Assembly: GCF_007859315.1 (NCBI RefSeq) | Contig: NZ_VOHA01000005.1 | Span: 410,646-474,645 of the forward strand | Reading direction: 5' to 3' | Source: Reyranella sp. CPCC 100927 | GTDB lineage: Bacteria; Pseudomonadota; Alphaproteobacteria; Reyranellales; Reyranellaceae | DNA: 64,000 nucleotides | In this document: positions 9,281 through 18,387 of the stretch, one piece after another | How the letters are laid out: every line of letters begins with the position of its first letter | Numbering within the stretch: position 1 is the stretch's first letter | Position numbers and translations under genes: made by a program | The notes under the pieces: model-generated | Seen by the model: only the letters and a program-made list of their open reading frames with translations | What the model was told of the DNA's origin: nothing | Databases searched by the model: none

Positions 9281-10093
9281 TTACCGCGGCGTTCCTTTCA
9301 TCCGCCGCGTGCCCGGTGCCGGGGGTGTTTCCGGCGGCCCGGCGAAGCACTGCGCGATGCTCATCCAGTGCGTGGCGATGTCGCCCGTCACCGCCAGGTC
9401 GGTGTCCGCGACATTGCGGGTCTGCGTCACGACCTGGCAGAACGGGATGACGCCGCCCGTCACGGCGTTGCCGCGGTCCGGTGCATGCCATTCCCACGGC
9501 GCCTCGAAGCCATTCTCCAGCCGCACATAGGGCACCTCAGGCGGCACCGGCAGGCCGCGATTGGTGTAGGCCCAGCCGAACGTGCGCACGCCGATCTCGG
9601 CGATGTTGCGGATACGCGGTGACGCCGCCGGCCGCGCGATGCCCAGCAGGTCATAGATCGCCTGGCTGTGCGACCAGATCTCCATCTGCCGTGCGGTCGT
9701 GAACATGCGCACGCCCATGTCGGGACCAGCCCATTTCAGCCGCGCATCGGGTGTCTTGGCGGCGAGTGCGTCGCACAGTTGTGACAACGTCTGCTGCCAA
9801 CGATCCAGCAGCACCGGGCCAACGAGATCCCCCAGCCGCTGCCGCGTTTCCTCGAGCCGGGTGAGCCCCGTCTCGCGCTTGGCCGCGATGTCGGCGCGCA
9901 AGGCATCGAAGGCTGAGACATCGGTCGCCGAGGCAAGACCCAGGATGTCGCTCAAATGCAGATGCTGCACGATGTCGTTCACTGTCCACGACTTGAACAA
10001 CGTCGCCCGGCCCCAATGATCGGCCGTCAATGTGATCAGCAGCCGATACAATTCGTCGGTTTCATCGCGCAGATCGGTGATCTGTTGCAGCAT
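9281..10093 (-). CDS. TIGR03084-family protein (mycothiol/maleylpyruvate isomerase-like N-terminal domain)
   Basis: This 270-residue cytoplasmic protein has a DinB/MDMPI-like four-helix N-terminal domain (LLITLTADHWGRATLFKSWTVNDIVQHLHLSD), whose conserved histidines could bind a metal. The family-specific middle part is RLKWAGPDMGVRMFTTARQMEIWSHSQAIYDLLG, and the C-terminus reads FCQVVTQTRNVADT with ...IAQCFAGPPETPPAPGTR. The open frame extends 71 codons further upstream. The ATG at 10093 is preferred because the protein then begins MLQQITDLRDETDEL, as is usual in this family. No enzymatic activity is established for the family. It is convergent with soxG and divergent from the liv transporter operon. 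Confidence 0.82.
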   Translation of the reverse strand: MLQQITDLRDETDELYRLLITLTADHWGRATLFKSWTVNDIVQHLHLSDILGLASATDVSAFDALRADIAAKRETGLTRLEETRQRLGDLVGPVLLDRWQQTLSQLCDALAAKTPDARLKWAGPDMGVRMFTTARQMEIWSHSQAIYDLLGIARPAASPRIRNIAEIGVRTFGWAYTNRGLPVPPEVPYVRLENGFEAPWEWHAPDRGNAVTGGVIPFCQVVTQTRNVADTDLAVTGDIATHWMSIAQCFAGPPETPPAPGTRRMKGTPR

Positions 10094-10325
10094 GCTATGT
10101 CCGCCCTGGTACAGTCGTTGAATGGCGTCATACGCGTCCGTCGCCATGGACGCCAGCGACATTGGCTGCAGGCGCGATCGACAGGGAGCGACGTCCATCC
10201 CACGATTTATTTCAGGATGCCGAGTTTTGGACTCTTGTTGCGCCGCGGCGAGCGATCTAAATGGGATCGCAGCAAGCGTCGTGGCGCGAGCGCACTCGGG
10301 TGTCATCGCACAAGCGTCGCGGGCT

Positions 10326-10417
10326 TTTCTGTCGGTTTCTGTCCGTTTTCTGTCAGCATAAACAGGGCGCGCAAATCGTTGGAATCAGGATCTTATTGAG
10401 TTTCCGTCGTTTCTGTC
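10326..10417 (+). promoter_or_regulatory. Helically phased CTGTC direct repeats, Pho-box-like, upstream of the liv operon
   Basis: The 385-bp gap 10094-10478 holds no gene. Within it TTTCTGTC occurs at 10326-10333, 10336-10343 and 10347-10354, that is with 10- and 11-bp periods. A related pair, TTTCCGTC/TTTCTGTC, lies at 10401-10408 and 10410-10417. CTGTC repeated at 11 bp with T-rich spacers resembles the PhoB binding box (CTGTCAT repeated at 11 bp). Helical phasing supports binding of an OmpR/PhoB-type response regulator. The match to the consensus is partial and no binding is proven. Confidence 0.4.
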
Positions 10418-10478
10418 AGAGAGTTCGGCGCTCGCGTCCCGAGACACTCACTACCCTCGCTCCAAAACAGCCGACGAC

Positions 10479-11456
10479 ATGGTGACATCAGGCCTCTCTT
10501 CGCGCACGGCCGATCGGCAGCGTGCGGATCGGATCTACTTCATGTTGGCGACGCTGTTGGGCGGCTTCGTCATCCTCTACTTCGCCTGCGTGCCCGTGCT
10601 CGGCGGCAACCTTGCCTTCCACTTCTACCTGATGCTGTGGATCACCATGGCATCGGGCTTCAACGTCTCGTCGGGGTTCTCCGGCTACATGCCGTTCGGC
10701 TATGTCGCCTTCTACGGCGTCGGCGCGTTCACGACAGCGATCCTGGTGAAGAAGGCGGGCTTCCCGGTCCTCGCCGCCCTGCCGATCTCAGGGCTCGCCG
10801 GCCTTGTGCTGGCGCTGTTGTTCGCACCGACATTGCGCCTGTCGGGCATCTACTTCGCCATCGTGAGCCTGGCGCTGGCGGCGATCTGCCGGCTGGTGAT
10901 CACCAACATGCCCGAGGCGATCACCGGCGGCAGCTTCGGACTGCAGCTGGGCAGCCAGGCCGAGCCGGTGCTGTCCTTCTACGTCATGATGGTGGTGATG
11001 CTGGCGGCGCTGGGCACCATCCTGTGGCTGTCGCGCTCGCGGCTGGGCAAGGCGTTGCGTGCCGTGCGCGACGATGCCGAAGCCGCCGACATGATGGGCA
11101 TCAACATCACCCGGGTACGTCTCTACGGCTGGCTGATCGCCGCCTTCTTCCCGGCGGTCTGCGGCGGTGTCGAGGCCTGGTACACCAACGTCGTCGACAC
11201 CGAGACCGCCTTCAACACCCTGATCACCGCCAAGACCGTGATCTATGCCGTGGCCGGCGGCCTGGGCACCGTCGCCGGACCGATTGTCGGCGCCATCGCC
11301 ATGGTCTGGCTGGACGAGCTGATCTGGCGCCAGTTCCCCCTGCTGAACCTGCTGATCCTGGGTCTCGCCACGGTGCTGCTGGTGCTGTTCCTGCCGCGCG
11401 GCATCGTCGGCACCGTTTTGCGCTGGCGCCCAGGCTGGCGTCGTTACGTGCCCTGA
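10479..11456 (+). CDS. Branched-chain amino-acid-type ABC transporter permease (LivM family)
   Basis: This 325-residue inner-membrane protein has about nine to ten hydrophobic segments. It contains the LivM core (GYMPFGYVAFYGVGAFTTAIL, LRLSGIYFAIVSLALA) and the ATPase-contacting loop SRLGKALRAVRDDAEAADMMGIN, followed by KTVIYAVAGGLGTVAGPIVGA. It pairs with the LivH-type permease encoded next. The first ATG (10479) is used. No clear ribosome site precedes it, and an in-frame ATG at residue 22 would still leave all membrane helices. Pho-box-like repeats lie about 60-150 bp upstream. Confidence 0.9.
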   Translation: MVTSGLSSRTADRQRADRIYFMLATLLGGFVILYFACVPVLGGNLAFHFYLMLWITMASGFNVSSGFSGYMPFGYVAFYGVGAFTTAILVKKAGFPVLAALPISGLAGLVLALLFAPTLRLSGIYFAIVSLALAAICRLVITNMPEAITGGSFGLQLGSQAEPVLSFYVMMVVMLAALGTILWLSRSRLGKALRAVRDDAEAADMMGINITRVRLYGWLIAAFFPAVCGGVEAWYTNVVDTETAFNTLITAKTVIYAVAGGLGTVAGPIVGAIAMVWLDELIWRQFPLLNLLILGLATVLLVLFLPRGIVGTVLRWRPGWRRYVP

Positions 11457-11467
11457 GGCGCCGGCCC

Positions 11468-12349
11468 ATGGAGATCCTTGTCCTCAACGGCATCGTGAAC
11501 GGCCTGGTGGTGGGTGGCGTCTATGCGCTCATCGGCATGAGCCTCACCCTGCTCTACGGCGTGCTGCGGGTCGTCAACTTCGCGCACGGCGAGATGGTGA
11601 TCGGCGGCTCGTTCCTGGCCTATGTCCTGTTCCACATGGCCGGCATCCCGCCCCTGCTGGCGCTGCCCATCGCGGCCGTCACCTTCTTCGCGCTGGGCTA
11701 TGTCGCCTACTACCTGCTGATCCCGCGCCTGAGCCGCAGCGATGATCCCGAGAGCATGTCGTTCCTGATGATGTACGGCGTGTCGATCGCGCTGGCCGCT
11801 CTGATGCTGCTGTTGTTCGAGGCCGACTCGCGCTCGATCGACTATACCTTCACACCGATCTCGATGAAGATCGGGCCGGTCTACGTCTCGACGGCGCGGA
11901 TCGTGGCGCTGGGTGTCACCATCGTAGTCTCCGCCGCCGTCGGGCTGTTCCTGTTCGCCACCTTGCCGGGCAAGGCGCTGCGCGCCGCGATCATGAATCG
12001 CGAGGCGATCCAGATCATGGGCGTCGACATCGTGCGGCTGTCGGCCTTCGCGTTTGCCCTAGCAACCGGCCTGGCCGGTATCACCGGCGTGCTGGTGGCC
12101 CTGGTGTTCCCCGCCTTCAACGCCTTCTCCGGCCCGGAGTACTCGATCATCGGCTTCATCGTCATCGTGCTGGGCGGGCTGGGCAACCCCATCGGTGCCC
12201 TGCTGGCCGGCGTGCTCTACGGCCTGGTCGAGCAGCTGGCGACCGTGTTCCTGCCCCAGGCGCTGGCCCAGATCGTGGGTTTCGGCCTGCTGGTGGCAGT
12301 GATCCTGTTTCGCAATGCCGGTTTCGCGCGCTGGCGGATCGGCCGATGA
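11468..12349 (+). CDS. Branched-chain amino-acid-type ABC transporter permease (LivH family)
   Basis: This 293-residue permease shows the LivH hallmarks NGLVVGGVYALIGMSLTLLYGVLRVVNFAHGEM at the N-terminus, the coupling loop LPGKALRAAIMNREAIQIMGVD and the C-terminal GPEYSIIGFIVIVLGGLGNPIGALLAG. It has about eight transmembrane segments. The gene begins 11 bp after the LivM-type gene and overlaps livG by 4 bp (ATGA). Together the two permeases form the membrane channel for the binding protein encoded at 13844-15082. Confidence 0.92.
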   Translation: MEILVLNGIVNGLVVGGVYALIGMSLTLLYGVLRVVNFAHGEMVIGGSFLAYVLFHMAGIPPLLALPIAAVTFFALGYVAYYLLIPRLSRSDDPESMSFLMMYGVSIALAALMLLLFEADSRSIDYTFTPISMKIGPVYVSTARIVALGVTIVVSAAVGLFLFATLPGKALRAAIMNREAIQIMGVDIVRLSAFAFALATGLAGITGVLVALVFPAFNAFSGPEYSIIGFIVIVLGGLGNPIGALLAGVLYGLVEQLATVFLPQALAQIVGFGLLVAVILFRNAGFARWRIGR

Positions 12350-13062
12350 CGGCGCCGGCGATCGACGTCCAGGAACTTGTGAAGCGCTTCGGCGGACTTG
12401 TTGCGCTGGATGGGGTCACCTTTGCCGCGGCGCAGGGCGAAGTGCTGGGCATCATCGGTGTCAACGGCGCCGGCAAGACCACGCTGATGAATTGCATCTG
12501 CGGCATCTATCGTCCCGACGCCGGCGCCATTCGCCTTGGCGGCCAGGACGTCACCGGCTGGGCGCCGCATGACATTGCCCACCGTGGTGTCGGCCGCACG
12601 TTCCAGGTGCCGCGGGTGTTCCGGCGCATGTCGCTGATCGACAACCTCCTGGTGCCCGTCCTTCAGCACAAGGTGCCCGACCGCGCCCTGATCGAGGCGG
12701 CCGAGGCCATGCTGGAGCGCATGCGGCTCATCGACCTGCGCCACAATTTCGCCGAGGAGCTGTCCGGCGGCCAGCAGAAGCTGCTGGAGATGGCGCGCAT
12801 GCTGATGCCGGATCCCCAGGTGGTGATGCTCGACGAGCCGTTTGCCGGCGTGCACCCCACCCTGTGCCGCTTCATGATCGAGCAGATCGAGGCCATGACG
12901 GCGGCGCACAAGACCGTTCTGCTGATCAGCCACGACCTGACATCGATCTATCGCCTGTCCAACAGGGTCCTGGCGTTGAACCAGGGCCGGGTGATCGCCG
13001 ACGGCGGCGTGGATGCCATCCGCGGCAATCCCGACGTCATCGAAGCCTATCTCGGATCGTGA
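12346..13062 (+). CDS. Branched-chain amino-acid-type ABC transporter ATPase (LivG family)
   Basis: This 238-residue ATPase shows Walker A GVNGAGKTT (about residues 38-46), the LivG-type insertion GVGRTFQVPRVFRRMSLIDNLLVP, signature LSGGQQKLLEMARML, Walker B VVMLDEPFAGVHP and switch histidine ISHDLTSIYRLS. The VNGAGKTT and GVHP variants differ slightly from the common PNGAGKTT/GLNP, but all catalytic residues are present. It overlaps the permease gene by 4 bp, and the livF-type ATPase gene follows 7 bp downstream. It acts with the LivF-type subunit at the inner membrane. Confidence 0.92.
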   Translation: MTAPAIDVQELVKRFGGLVALDGVTFAAAQGEVLGIIGVNGAGKTTLMNCICGIYRPDAGAIRLGGQDVTGWAPHDIAHRGVGRTFQVPRVFRRMSLIDNLLVPVLQHKVPDRALIEAAEAMLERMRLIDLRHNFAEELSGGQQKLLEMARMLMPDPQVVMLDEPFAGVHPTLCRFMIEQIEAMTAAHKTVLLISHDLTSIYRLSNRVLALNQGRVIADGGVDAIRGNPDVIEAYLGS

Positions 13063-13069
13063 GGGATCG

Positions 13070-13816
13070 ATGGCGGTCGATATCGTCATGGAGCTGCGTA
13101 ACGCCAGCGTTGCCTATCACGGCGACATCCGGATCCTGCAGGACCTGACCTTGGCCGTGCGCGCCGGGCAGATCACCGGCGTCATCGGCCCCAACGGCGC
13201 CGGCAAATCGACGGTGCTCAAGACCCTCTACGGCTTGCTGCGGCCGATCGACGGTGACGTGCTGGTCGACGGTGCCGCGGTGACAGGCCTGCCGCCGTGG
13301 CGTTTCATCGAGCGCGGCATCGCGCTGGTGCCGCAGAACCGCAGCCTGTTCAATGAGCTGTCGGTCGAGGACAACCTGCGGCTGGCATGCTGGTCGTTCC
13401 GCCGCGACCGCGCCCGCGTCGAGGAGGCGCTGGAGCGTGCCTATGCACAGTTCCCGATCCTCAAGGAGCGCCGCAAGCAGCCAGCCGGCGCCATGAGCGG
13501 CGGCCAGCAGCGCTTCCTCGAGCTGGGCCGGGCGCTGGCGCTGAAGCCGCGTGTCGTACTGCTCGACGAGCCGACGGCCATGATCGCGCCGCGACTCAGT
13601 GCCGAGATCTACGAATTCATCCGCGGCCTGCCGGCACAGGGCATCACGGTGCTGCTGGTCGATCAGAACGTGCGCCAATGCGTGCGCATCGCCGATCACC
13701 TCTATGTGCTGGAACTCGGTCGCAACAAGGTCGACGGCTCGGCCACGGCCTTTGCACGGGACGAGCAACTCCGTAATCTGATTGCCGAATGGGTCGACTA
13801 CCGCATTGATGCCTGA
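13070..13816 (+). CDS. Branched-chain amino-acid-type ABC transporter ATPase (LivF family)
   Basis: This 248-residue ATPase shows Walker A GPNGAGKST, the LivF motif IALVPQNRSLFNELSVEDNLRL, signature MSGGQQRFLELGRAL, Walker B VVLLDEPTAMIAP and the H-loop replaced as usual in LivF-like proteins by LLVDQNVRQCVRIAD. The start ATG at 13070 was chosen over longer in-frame starts inside livG because GAGGGA stands at 13061-13066, at ideal spacing. It forms the second nucleotide-binding subunit of the transporter. The binding-protein gene begins 27 bp downstream behind a GGGAGGA ribosome site. Confidence 0.92.
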   Translation: MAVDIVMELRNASVAYHGDIRILQDLTLAVRAGQITGVIGPNGAGKSTVLKTLYGLLRPIDGDVLVDGAAVTGLPPWRFIERGIALVPQNRSLFNELSVEDNLRLACWSFRRDRARVEEALERAYAQFPILKERRKQPAGAMSGGQQRFLELGRALALKPRVVLLDEPTAMIAPRLSAEIYEFIRGLPAQGITVLLVDQNVRQCVRIADHLYVLELGRNKVDGSATAFARDEQLRNLIAEWVDYRIDA

Positions 13817-13843
13817 ACGAGAACCCATCCACGGGAGGACGTC

Positions 13844-15082
13844 ATGAAGAGGCGAGAATTTCTTGTAACGACCGCGGCAGCGCCCGCCCTGGCCACAGGC
13901 CTTGGGCTGGTTCCGGCGATGGCCCAGTCCGACGCACCGATCCGGATCGGCATGACGGTGTCGTCGACCGGCACCTTTGCGCTCGCGGCCCAGTCGGGCC
14001 TGCGCGGCGTCGAGATCTGGGTCGACGACGTCAATACCCGCGGCGGCATCGAGATCGGCGGCAAGAAGCGCAAAGTCCAGCTGGTGAAGCTCGACGATCG
14101 CAGCGACAAGACGACCGTCCCCAAGGTCTATGAGACCCTGATCAAGGACGAGAAGGTCGACGTGCTGTTCGGGCCGTTTGGCTCGACGCTCACCGCCGCC
14201 GCCGTCAACGCCAGCGAGACCGCTGGCAAGTTCATGGTGATCTGGTCGGCGTCGGCCGATTCGATCTATGCCCAGGGCTTCAAGTACATCATCTCTGCCA
14301 CGCAGATCGCGGGCTCCCTCCTCGGCCAGCCCGGCGTGCAGGCGCTGCACGCATTGGGCGCCAAGAAGGTCGCCTTCGCCTATCTCGACGAGCCCTTCCC
14401 GGCTGCCTTGACGCAGGGCGCCGTCGATCTTGCCAAGCAGCTCGGCATGGAAGTCACCATGAACGAGAAGTTCGCCAAGGGAACCAAGGACTTCAATATC
14501 CTGATCCAGAAGGCCAAGGCGAGCGGCGCCGACGCGTTCTACCCCACGGCGTATGAAGGCGACCAGATGACCATCGCGCGCCAGCTGCGCGAGGCCAACG
14601 TCACCTTCAAGGCTGTTTACCTGGTCTACGGCTCGCAGCCGCAGTTCCTGCAGCAGGCGGGCAAGGATGCCGACTACATCCTCAGCCAGACGCTGCTGCA
14701 CGACAAGATCAACTGGAAGGTGACGCACGGTCTCAGCCGGGCGCAGATGATGGAGCGCTACGCCAAGCTTTTCCCCAATGCCCAGTACACGGCCGACTTC
14801 CAGACCGCGCTGGCCTATGGCGCCGGTGTCGTGACGGAAGAGGTGATCAGGACCGCGCAGTCGCTGGACGCTGCCAAGCTCAAGGAGGCGGCGCTGAAGG
14901 TCAATGACAAGATCATCACGGTGACCGGCGAATACCAGATCGATCAGACCGGCAAGCAGTTCAAGAACGCTTTCTCGATCATGCAGAACCTGCCCGGCGG
15001 CACGCTGGAGGTGGTCCACCCGCCCGCCGTCGCCACGGCCAAAGCCATCTACCCCGCCCCGGCGTTCGATCAGCGGAAGTAG
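13844..15082 (+). CDS. Branched-chain amino-acid-type ABC transporter, periplasmic binding protein
   Basis: This 412-residue family-1 periplasmic binding protein (Peripla_BP_6, LivK-like) has an N-terminal MKRREFLVTTAAAPALATG with RR followed by a hydrophobic run, which looks like a Tat or Sec signal cleaved near AMA-QSD. The ligand-binding fold follows: IRIGMTVSSTGTFALAAQSGLRGVEIWVDDVN, VDVLFGPFGSTLTAAA, GADAFYPTAYEGDQM and FQTALAYGAGVV. It is the last gene of livM-livH-livG-livF-SBP, an order in which the binding protein is at the end rather than the front. The ligand may be a branched-chain amino acid, an amide or an aromatic acid; the sequence does not decide. Confidence 0.88.
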   Translation: MKRREFLVTTAAAPALATGLGLVPAMAQSDAPIRIGMTVSSTGTFALAAQSGLRGVEIWVDDVNTRGGIEIGGKKRKVQLVKLDDRSDKTTVPKVYETLIKDEKVDVLFGPFGSTLTAAAVNASETAGKFMVIWSASADSIYAQGFKYIISATQIAGSLLGQPGVQALHALGAKKVAFAYLDEPFPAALTQGAVDLAKQLGMEVTMNEKFAKGTKDFNILIQKAKASGADAFYPTAYEGDQMTIARQLREANVTFKAVYLVYGSQPQFLQQAGKDADYILSQTLLHDKINWKVTHGLSRAQMMERYAKLFPNAQYTADFQTALAYGAGVVTEEVIRTAQSLDAAKLKEAALKVNDKIITVTGEYQIDQTGKQFKNAFSIMQNLPGGTLEVVHPPAVATAKAIYPAPAFDQRK

Positions 15083-15084
15083 CA

Positions 15085-15250
15085 TCCCTCCCCCAGCTTC
15101 GCTTGGGGGCGGTGGCCGAAGACCGGAGGGGGACCCCGACGTGGTCTCAGTTACCAAGACCACGTCGGGGTCCCCTCCGCCCACCGACGTTTCGACGCAA
15201 TGAGTCGAAACGTCGTATCGGGGCACCTCCCCACTACGTGGGGAGGGACA
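15085..15250. repeat. Composite element of four consecutive hairpins
   Basis: This lies between the convergent liv binding-protein and DUF1428 genes. Hairpin 1 is CCCCCAGC/GCTTGGGGG (about 15090-15110). Hairpin 2 pairs arms 15124-15147 and 15157-15179, with core GGACCCCGACGTGGTCT. Hairpin 3 is a perfect 12-bp stem, CGACGTTTCGAC (15185-15196) with GTCGAAACGTCG (15204-15215). Hairpin 4 is CCTCCCCAC/GTGGGGAGG (15226-15246). It can terminate transcription from both sides, and it resembles the composite REP clusters of high-GC genomes. Confidence 0.8.
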
Positions 15251-15253
15251 TCG

Positions 15254-15613
15254 TCACAAACTCACGAAAACCTTGAAACCGCCGAAGACCATGCGCTTGC
15301 CGTCGAAGGGCATCCCCTCGGGGCCCACCAGCGCGTCCATCCGCGGGTCTTTCATCACCTTCGCATTGATGCGATCGCGCTGCGCCCGCGACTTGTAGAC
15401 GATCCAGGAGAAGACCACGACCTCATCGGACTTCAGCTTGACGCCCTGCGGGAATGACGTGACCTTGCCCGGCTTCACGTCGTCGGCGACGCACTCGCGG
15501 TACTCGAGCGCGCCGAACTCGCGCCAGATCTTGCCGGCCTTCTGCGACATGCGCCGATAGGCCGCCAGGTTCTTCTTCGGCACCGGCACGACGAAACCAT
15601 CAACATAGGCCAT
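15254..15613 (-). CDS. DUF1428 family protein
   Basis: This 119-residue cytoplasmic protein matches the DUF1428 family over its full length: MAYVDGFVVPVPKKNLAAYR, ALEYRECVADDVKPG, EVVVFSWIVYKSRAQRDRINAKVMKDPRM and the C-terminal MPFDGKRMVFGGFKVFV. The fold is expected to be a ferredoxin-like dimeric alpha/beta barrel, as in stress-related monooxygenase-like proteins. No function is established. The ATG at 15613 is chosen because GGAGGGAA lies directly upstream. The open frame runs 28 codons further without a better start. It is transcribed after the aldehyde dehydrogenase gene on the same strand, about 100 bp apart. Confidence 0.87.
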   Translation of the reverse strand: MAYVDGFVVPVPKKNLAAYRRMSQKAGKIWREFGALEYRECVADDVKPGKVTSFPQGVKLKSDEVVVFSWIVYKSRAQRDRINAKVMKDPRMDALVGPEGMPFDGKRMVFGGFKVFVSL

Positions 15614-15713
15614 ATGCTTCCCTCCGCTGAGAACACGCGCGATCGTCGTCGATCCGGCGCTATCACAAGGACGAACGCCCGGCCGCCATCCCGACAAGGC
15701 GGGTGAAATTTTT

Positions 15714-17228
15714 TCAGGCGCGCCGCGGCACGCTGAGATTGACCGTGACGTTCTTGCGCTGCGTGAAGCTGTCGAGCATGCCTTCCAGCGAGAACTCGCG
15801 GCCGATGCCGCTCTGCTTGTAGCCGCCGTAGGAATGGCCCGGCGACTGGCCCAGCCCCTGGTTCACCTGCACCCAGCCCGACTCGATGGCGTGCGCCGTG
15901 CGCAACCCGACACCGATGTCGTGTGTCCAGACATAGGCGGCCAGGCCATAGTGGCTGTCGTTGGCCATGCGGATGACCGCGTCCTCGTCGGTCCAGCGGA
16001 TCGCCACCAGCACCGGCCCGAAGATCTCCTCGCGCGCCAGCCGCCAGTCGTTCGAGGCATCGGCAAACACGGTCGGAAGCGCGTAGTAGCCTTCGCTCAA
16101 CGGCCCCGTTTTCGGCGGCAGGCCGCCAAAGACCAGCCGGGCATCGGCGCGCTTCAAGCCCTCCTCCACGTAGCCGCAGACCTTGCCGAACTGCTTGGCG
16201 TTGATGATGGTGCCGATGTCGCTGGCCTCGTCAAGCGGATCGCCGAGCTTGAGTGCCGCCGCCTTCTTGCCGAGCTTGTCGAGAAACGAGTCGAAGATGT
16301 CGGCGTGCAGGAAGAGCCGCGATCCCGCCGTGCAGGACTGACTCTGGCGGGTGAACCGCATGGCGGCGATGATGCCGTCGACGACCCAGTCCTCGTCGGC
16401 GTCGGGATAGACGATCGACGGGCTCTTGCCGCCCAGCTCCAGCGAGACCGGAACGATCCGCTCGGCCGCGGCGCGCATGATGATCTTGCCCACTTCGGTC
16501 GAGCCGGTGAACGACAGCTTGCGGATCGCCGGATGGTTGGCCAGCGGCCCGCCGCACTCCGCGCCCAGTCCGGTCAGCACGTTCAGCACACCCGGCGGCA
16601 GGAATTCCTGGCAGATCTCCGCCATCAGCAGCACGCCCAGCGGCGCATCCTCGGCCGCCTTCATCACCAGCGTGTTGCCGGCACACAGCGCCGGCGCGAT
16701 CTTGAGCGCACCCAGCAGCACCGGCGCGTTCCAGGGGATGATCGCGCCCACGACACCCAGCGGTTCGCGCCTCGTGTAGCTCAGTACATGCTCGCCCAGC
16801 GGAATGGTCTCGCCCTTCAGTTCGCTGGCGAGGCCGCCGAAGTAGCGGAAGATATCGGCGGCTCCGCGCGCCTCCGTTCGCGCCTGGGTGCGCAGGGCAT
16901 TGCCCGTCTCCAACGCGATGATCCGCGCCATCTCCTCGGCACGGGCCTCCATCGCCTCGGCGATCTTCAGCAGCAGCTTGCCACGCTCGCGCGGCACGAC
17001 GCGGCTCCAGCCCGGAAAGGCCTTGCTGGCCGCCGCCACTGCCCGCTCGACGTCGGCCTCGGCACCACGCGGCACCTCGGCGATCGCCGTACGCTTGGCC
17101 GGGTTCTCGACGGAGATGCGGGCGTTCGATGCGGCGGCCACCCACTGCCCGTCGATCAGCATGCCTTTCGGCTGCGGTGTCGGGGCGGGTTGGTGCTGCT
17201 GTGCGATCGCGGACATCGGTACCTGCAT
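15714..17228 (-). CDS. NAD(P)-dependent aldehyde dehydrogenase
   Basis: This 504-residue member of the aldehyde dehydrogenase superfamily oxidises an aldehyde to its acid. The substrate tunnel and active site are intact: [18 protein letters not shown] with the asparagine, coenzyme-binding [14 protein letters not shown], the general-base glutamate in [10 protein letters not shown], the nucleophilic cysteine in [13 protein letters not shown], and [13 protein letters not shown]. The C-terminus [29 protein letters not shown] is typical of betaine-aldehyde/indole-acetaldehyde-type subfamilies. The first ATG gives a slightly long N-terminus; an in-frame ATG at residue 5 is equally possible. It is divergent from purC across 113 bp that hold both promoters. 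The substrate is not identifiable. Confidence 0.92.
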   Translation of the reverse strand: MQVPMSAIAQQHQPAPTPQPKGMLIDGQWVAAASNARISVENPAKRTAIAEVPRGAEADVERAVAAASKAFPGWSRVVPRERGKLLLKIAEAMEARAEEMARIIALETGNALRTQARTEARGAADIFRYFGGLASELKGETIPLGEHVLSYTRREPLGVVGAIIPWNAPVLLGALKIAPALCAGNTLVMKAAEDAPLGVLLMAEICQEFLPPGVLNVLTGLGAECGGPLANHPAIRKLSFTGSTEVGKIIMRAAAERIVPVSLELGGKSPSIVYPDADEDWVVDGIIAAMRFTRQSQSCTAGSRLFLHADIFDSFLDKLGKKAAALKLGDPLDEASDIGTIINAKQFGKVCGYVEEGLKRADARLVFGGLPPKTGPLSEGYYALPTVFADASNDWRLAREEIFGPVLVAIRWTDEDAVIRMANDSHYGLAAYVWTHDIGVGLRTAHAIESGWVQVNQGLGQSPGHSYGGYKQSGIGREFSLEGMLDSFTQRKNVTVNLSVPRRA

Positions 17229-17341
17229 CTATCGGGCTTGATACCAATAGTTTGGTCTGCCCGTGCCGGGGAAACAAGGCTCTGGGGATATTCCGGTGCC
17301 GCCGCTGTGCTAGGTTGGCGACCACCCATGGAACGAGGCCG

Positions 17342-18289
17342 ATGGATATTCAGGTTTTGCAGGATGCGACCATACCGGAGCTGCCGAACCACTATCGTGG
17401 CAAGGTGCGGGACAACTACGACCTGCCCGACGGGCGCCGGATCCTGATCGCCACCGACCGGTTGAGCGCCTTCGACCGCATCCTGGCGGCCATTCCGCTG
17501 AAGGGCCAGGTCCTGACCCAGACGGCGCGGTACTGGTTCGAGGCAACGCAGGACATCTGTCCCAACCATGTGCTTGCCTATCCCGACCCCAATGTGGTCG
17601 TGGGACAGCGGCTCGACATCCTGCCGGTCGAGGTCGTGGTGCGCGACTACCTCGCCGGCACGACCGCGACGTCCATCCTCACACTCTACAAGGCCGGCCA
17701 TCGCGACATGTATGGCGTGCGCCTGCCCGACGGCTTGCGCGAGAACCAGCGCCTGCCCGACCCTATCATCACGCCGACCACCAAGGCCGCTGATGGCGGC
17801 CACGACGAGCCTCTCACGCCGGACGAGATCGTTGGACGCGGCCTGCTCTCCGCCGAACGCTGGAAGGCCGCGTCGGACTACGCTCTGGCCTTGTTCGCGC
17901 GCGGCCAGTCGATTGCGGCCCAGCGCGGCCTGATCCTGGTCGACACCAAGTACGAGTTCGGCGTCGACGCCAGCGGCCGCGTCGTGTTGGCCGACGAGAT
18001 CCATACACCCGACAGCAGCCGCTATTGGCTGCAGAAGAGCTACGCCGACCGCTTCGAGCGGGGCGAGCGGCCGGAAAGCTTCGACAAGGACTTCGTGCGC
18101 AACTGGGTTGCCGCCCGCTGCGATCCCTACAAGGACCCGATCCCCGACATCCCCGCCCAGGTCGTGCTGGATACGTCGCAGGTCTACATCAACGCGTTCG
18201 AGACCATCACCGGCCGGACGTTTCAGCGTCCGGCGCCGGGCGAACCGGTCCTCGATCGCATCCGCCGCAATCTGGCAGCCTACTTCTGA
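17342..18289 (+). CDS. purC: Phosphoribosylaminoimidazole-succinocarboxamide synthase (SAICAR synthetase), long form
   Basis: This enzyme catalyses the ATP-dependent ligation of aspartate to CAIR in purine biosynthesis. The 315-residue protein has the conserved [63 protein letters not shown] and [11 protein letters not shown]...[15 protein letters not shown]. It is the longer yeast Ade1-like form (about 300 residues) rather than the about 240-residue form. Many alphaproteobacteria carry both, so this may be the second copy. The ATG at 17342 has GAGG seven bases upstream. The neighbours are not purine genes. Confidence 0.93.
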   Translation: MDIQVLQDATIPELPNHYRGKVRDNYDLPDGRRILIATDRLSAFDRILAAIPLKGQVLTQTARYWFEATQDICPNHVLAYPDPNVVVGQRLDILPVEVVVRDYLAGTTATSILTLYKAGHRDMYGVRLPDGLRENQRLPDPIITPTTKAADGGHDEPLTPDEIVGRGLLSAERWKAASDYALALFARGQSIAAQRGLILVDTKYEFGVDASGRVVLADEIHTPDSSRYWLQKSYADRFERGERPESFDKDFVRNWVAARCDPYKDPIPDIPAQVVLDTSQVYINAFETITGRTFQRPAPGEPVLDRIRRNLAAYF

Positions 18290-18387
18290 CCGCCGAATGG
18301 CACTGTTCCGTCGCGGCGGAATGGTCCTTCAACGCGACGGGTACGCAACGGTAAGGAAGACCGTGTTGTCCGTCGCGAGGAAGAACG

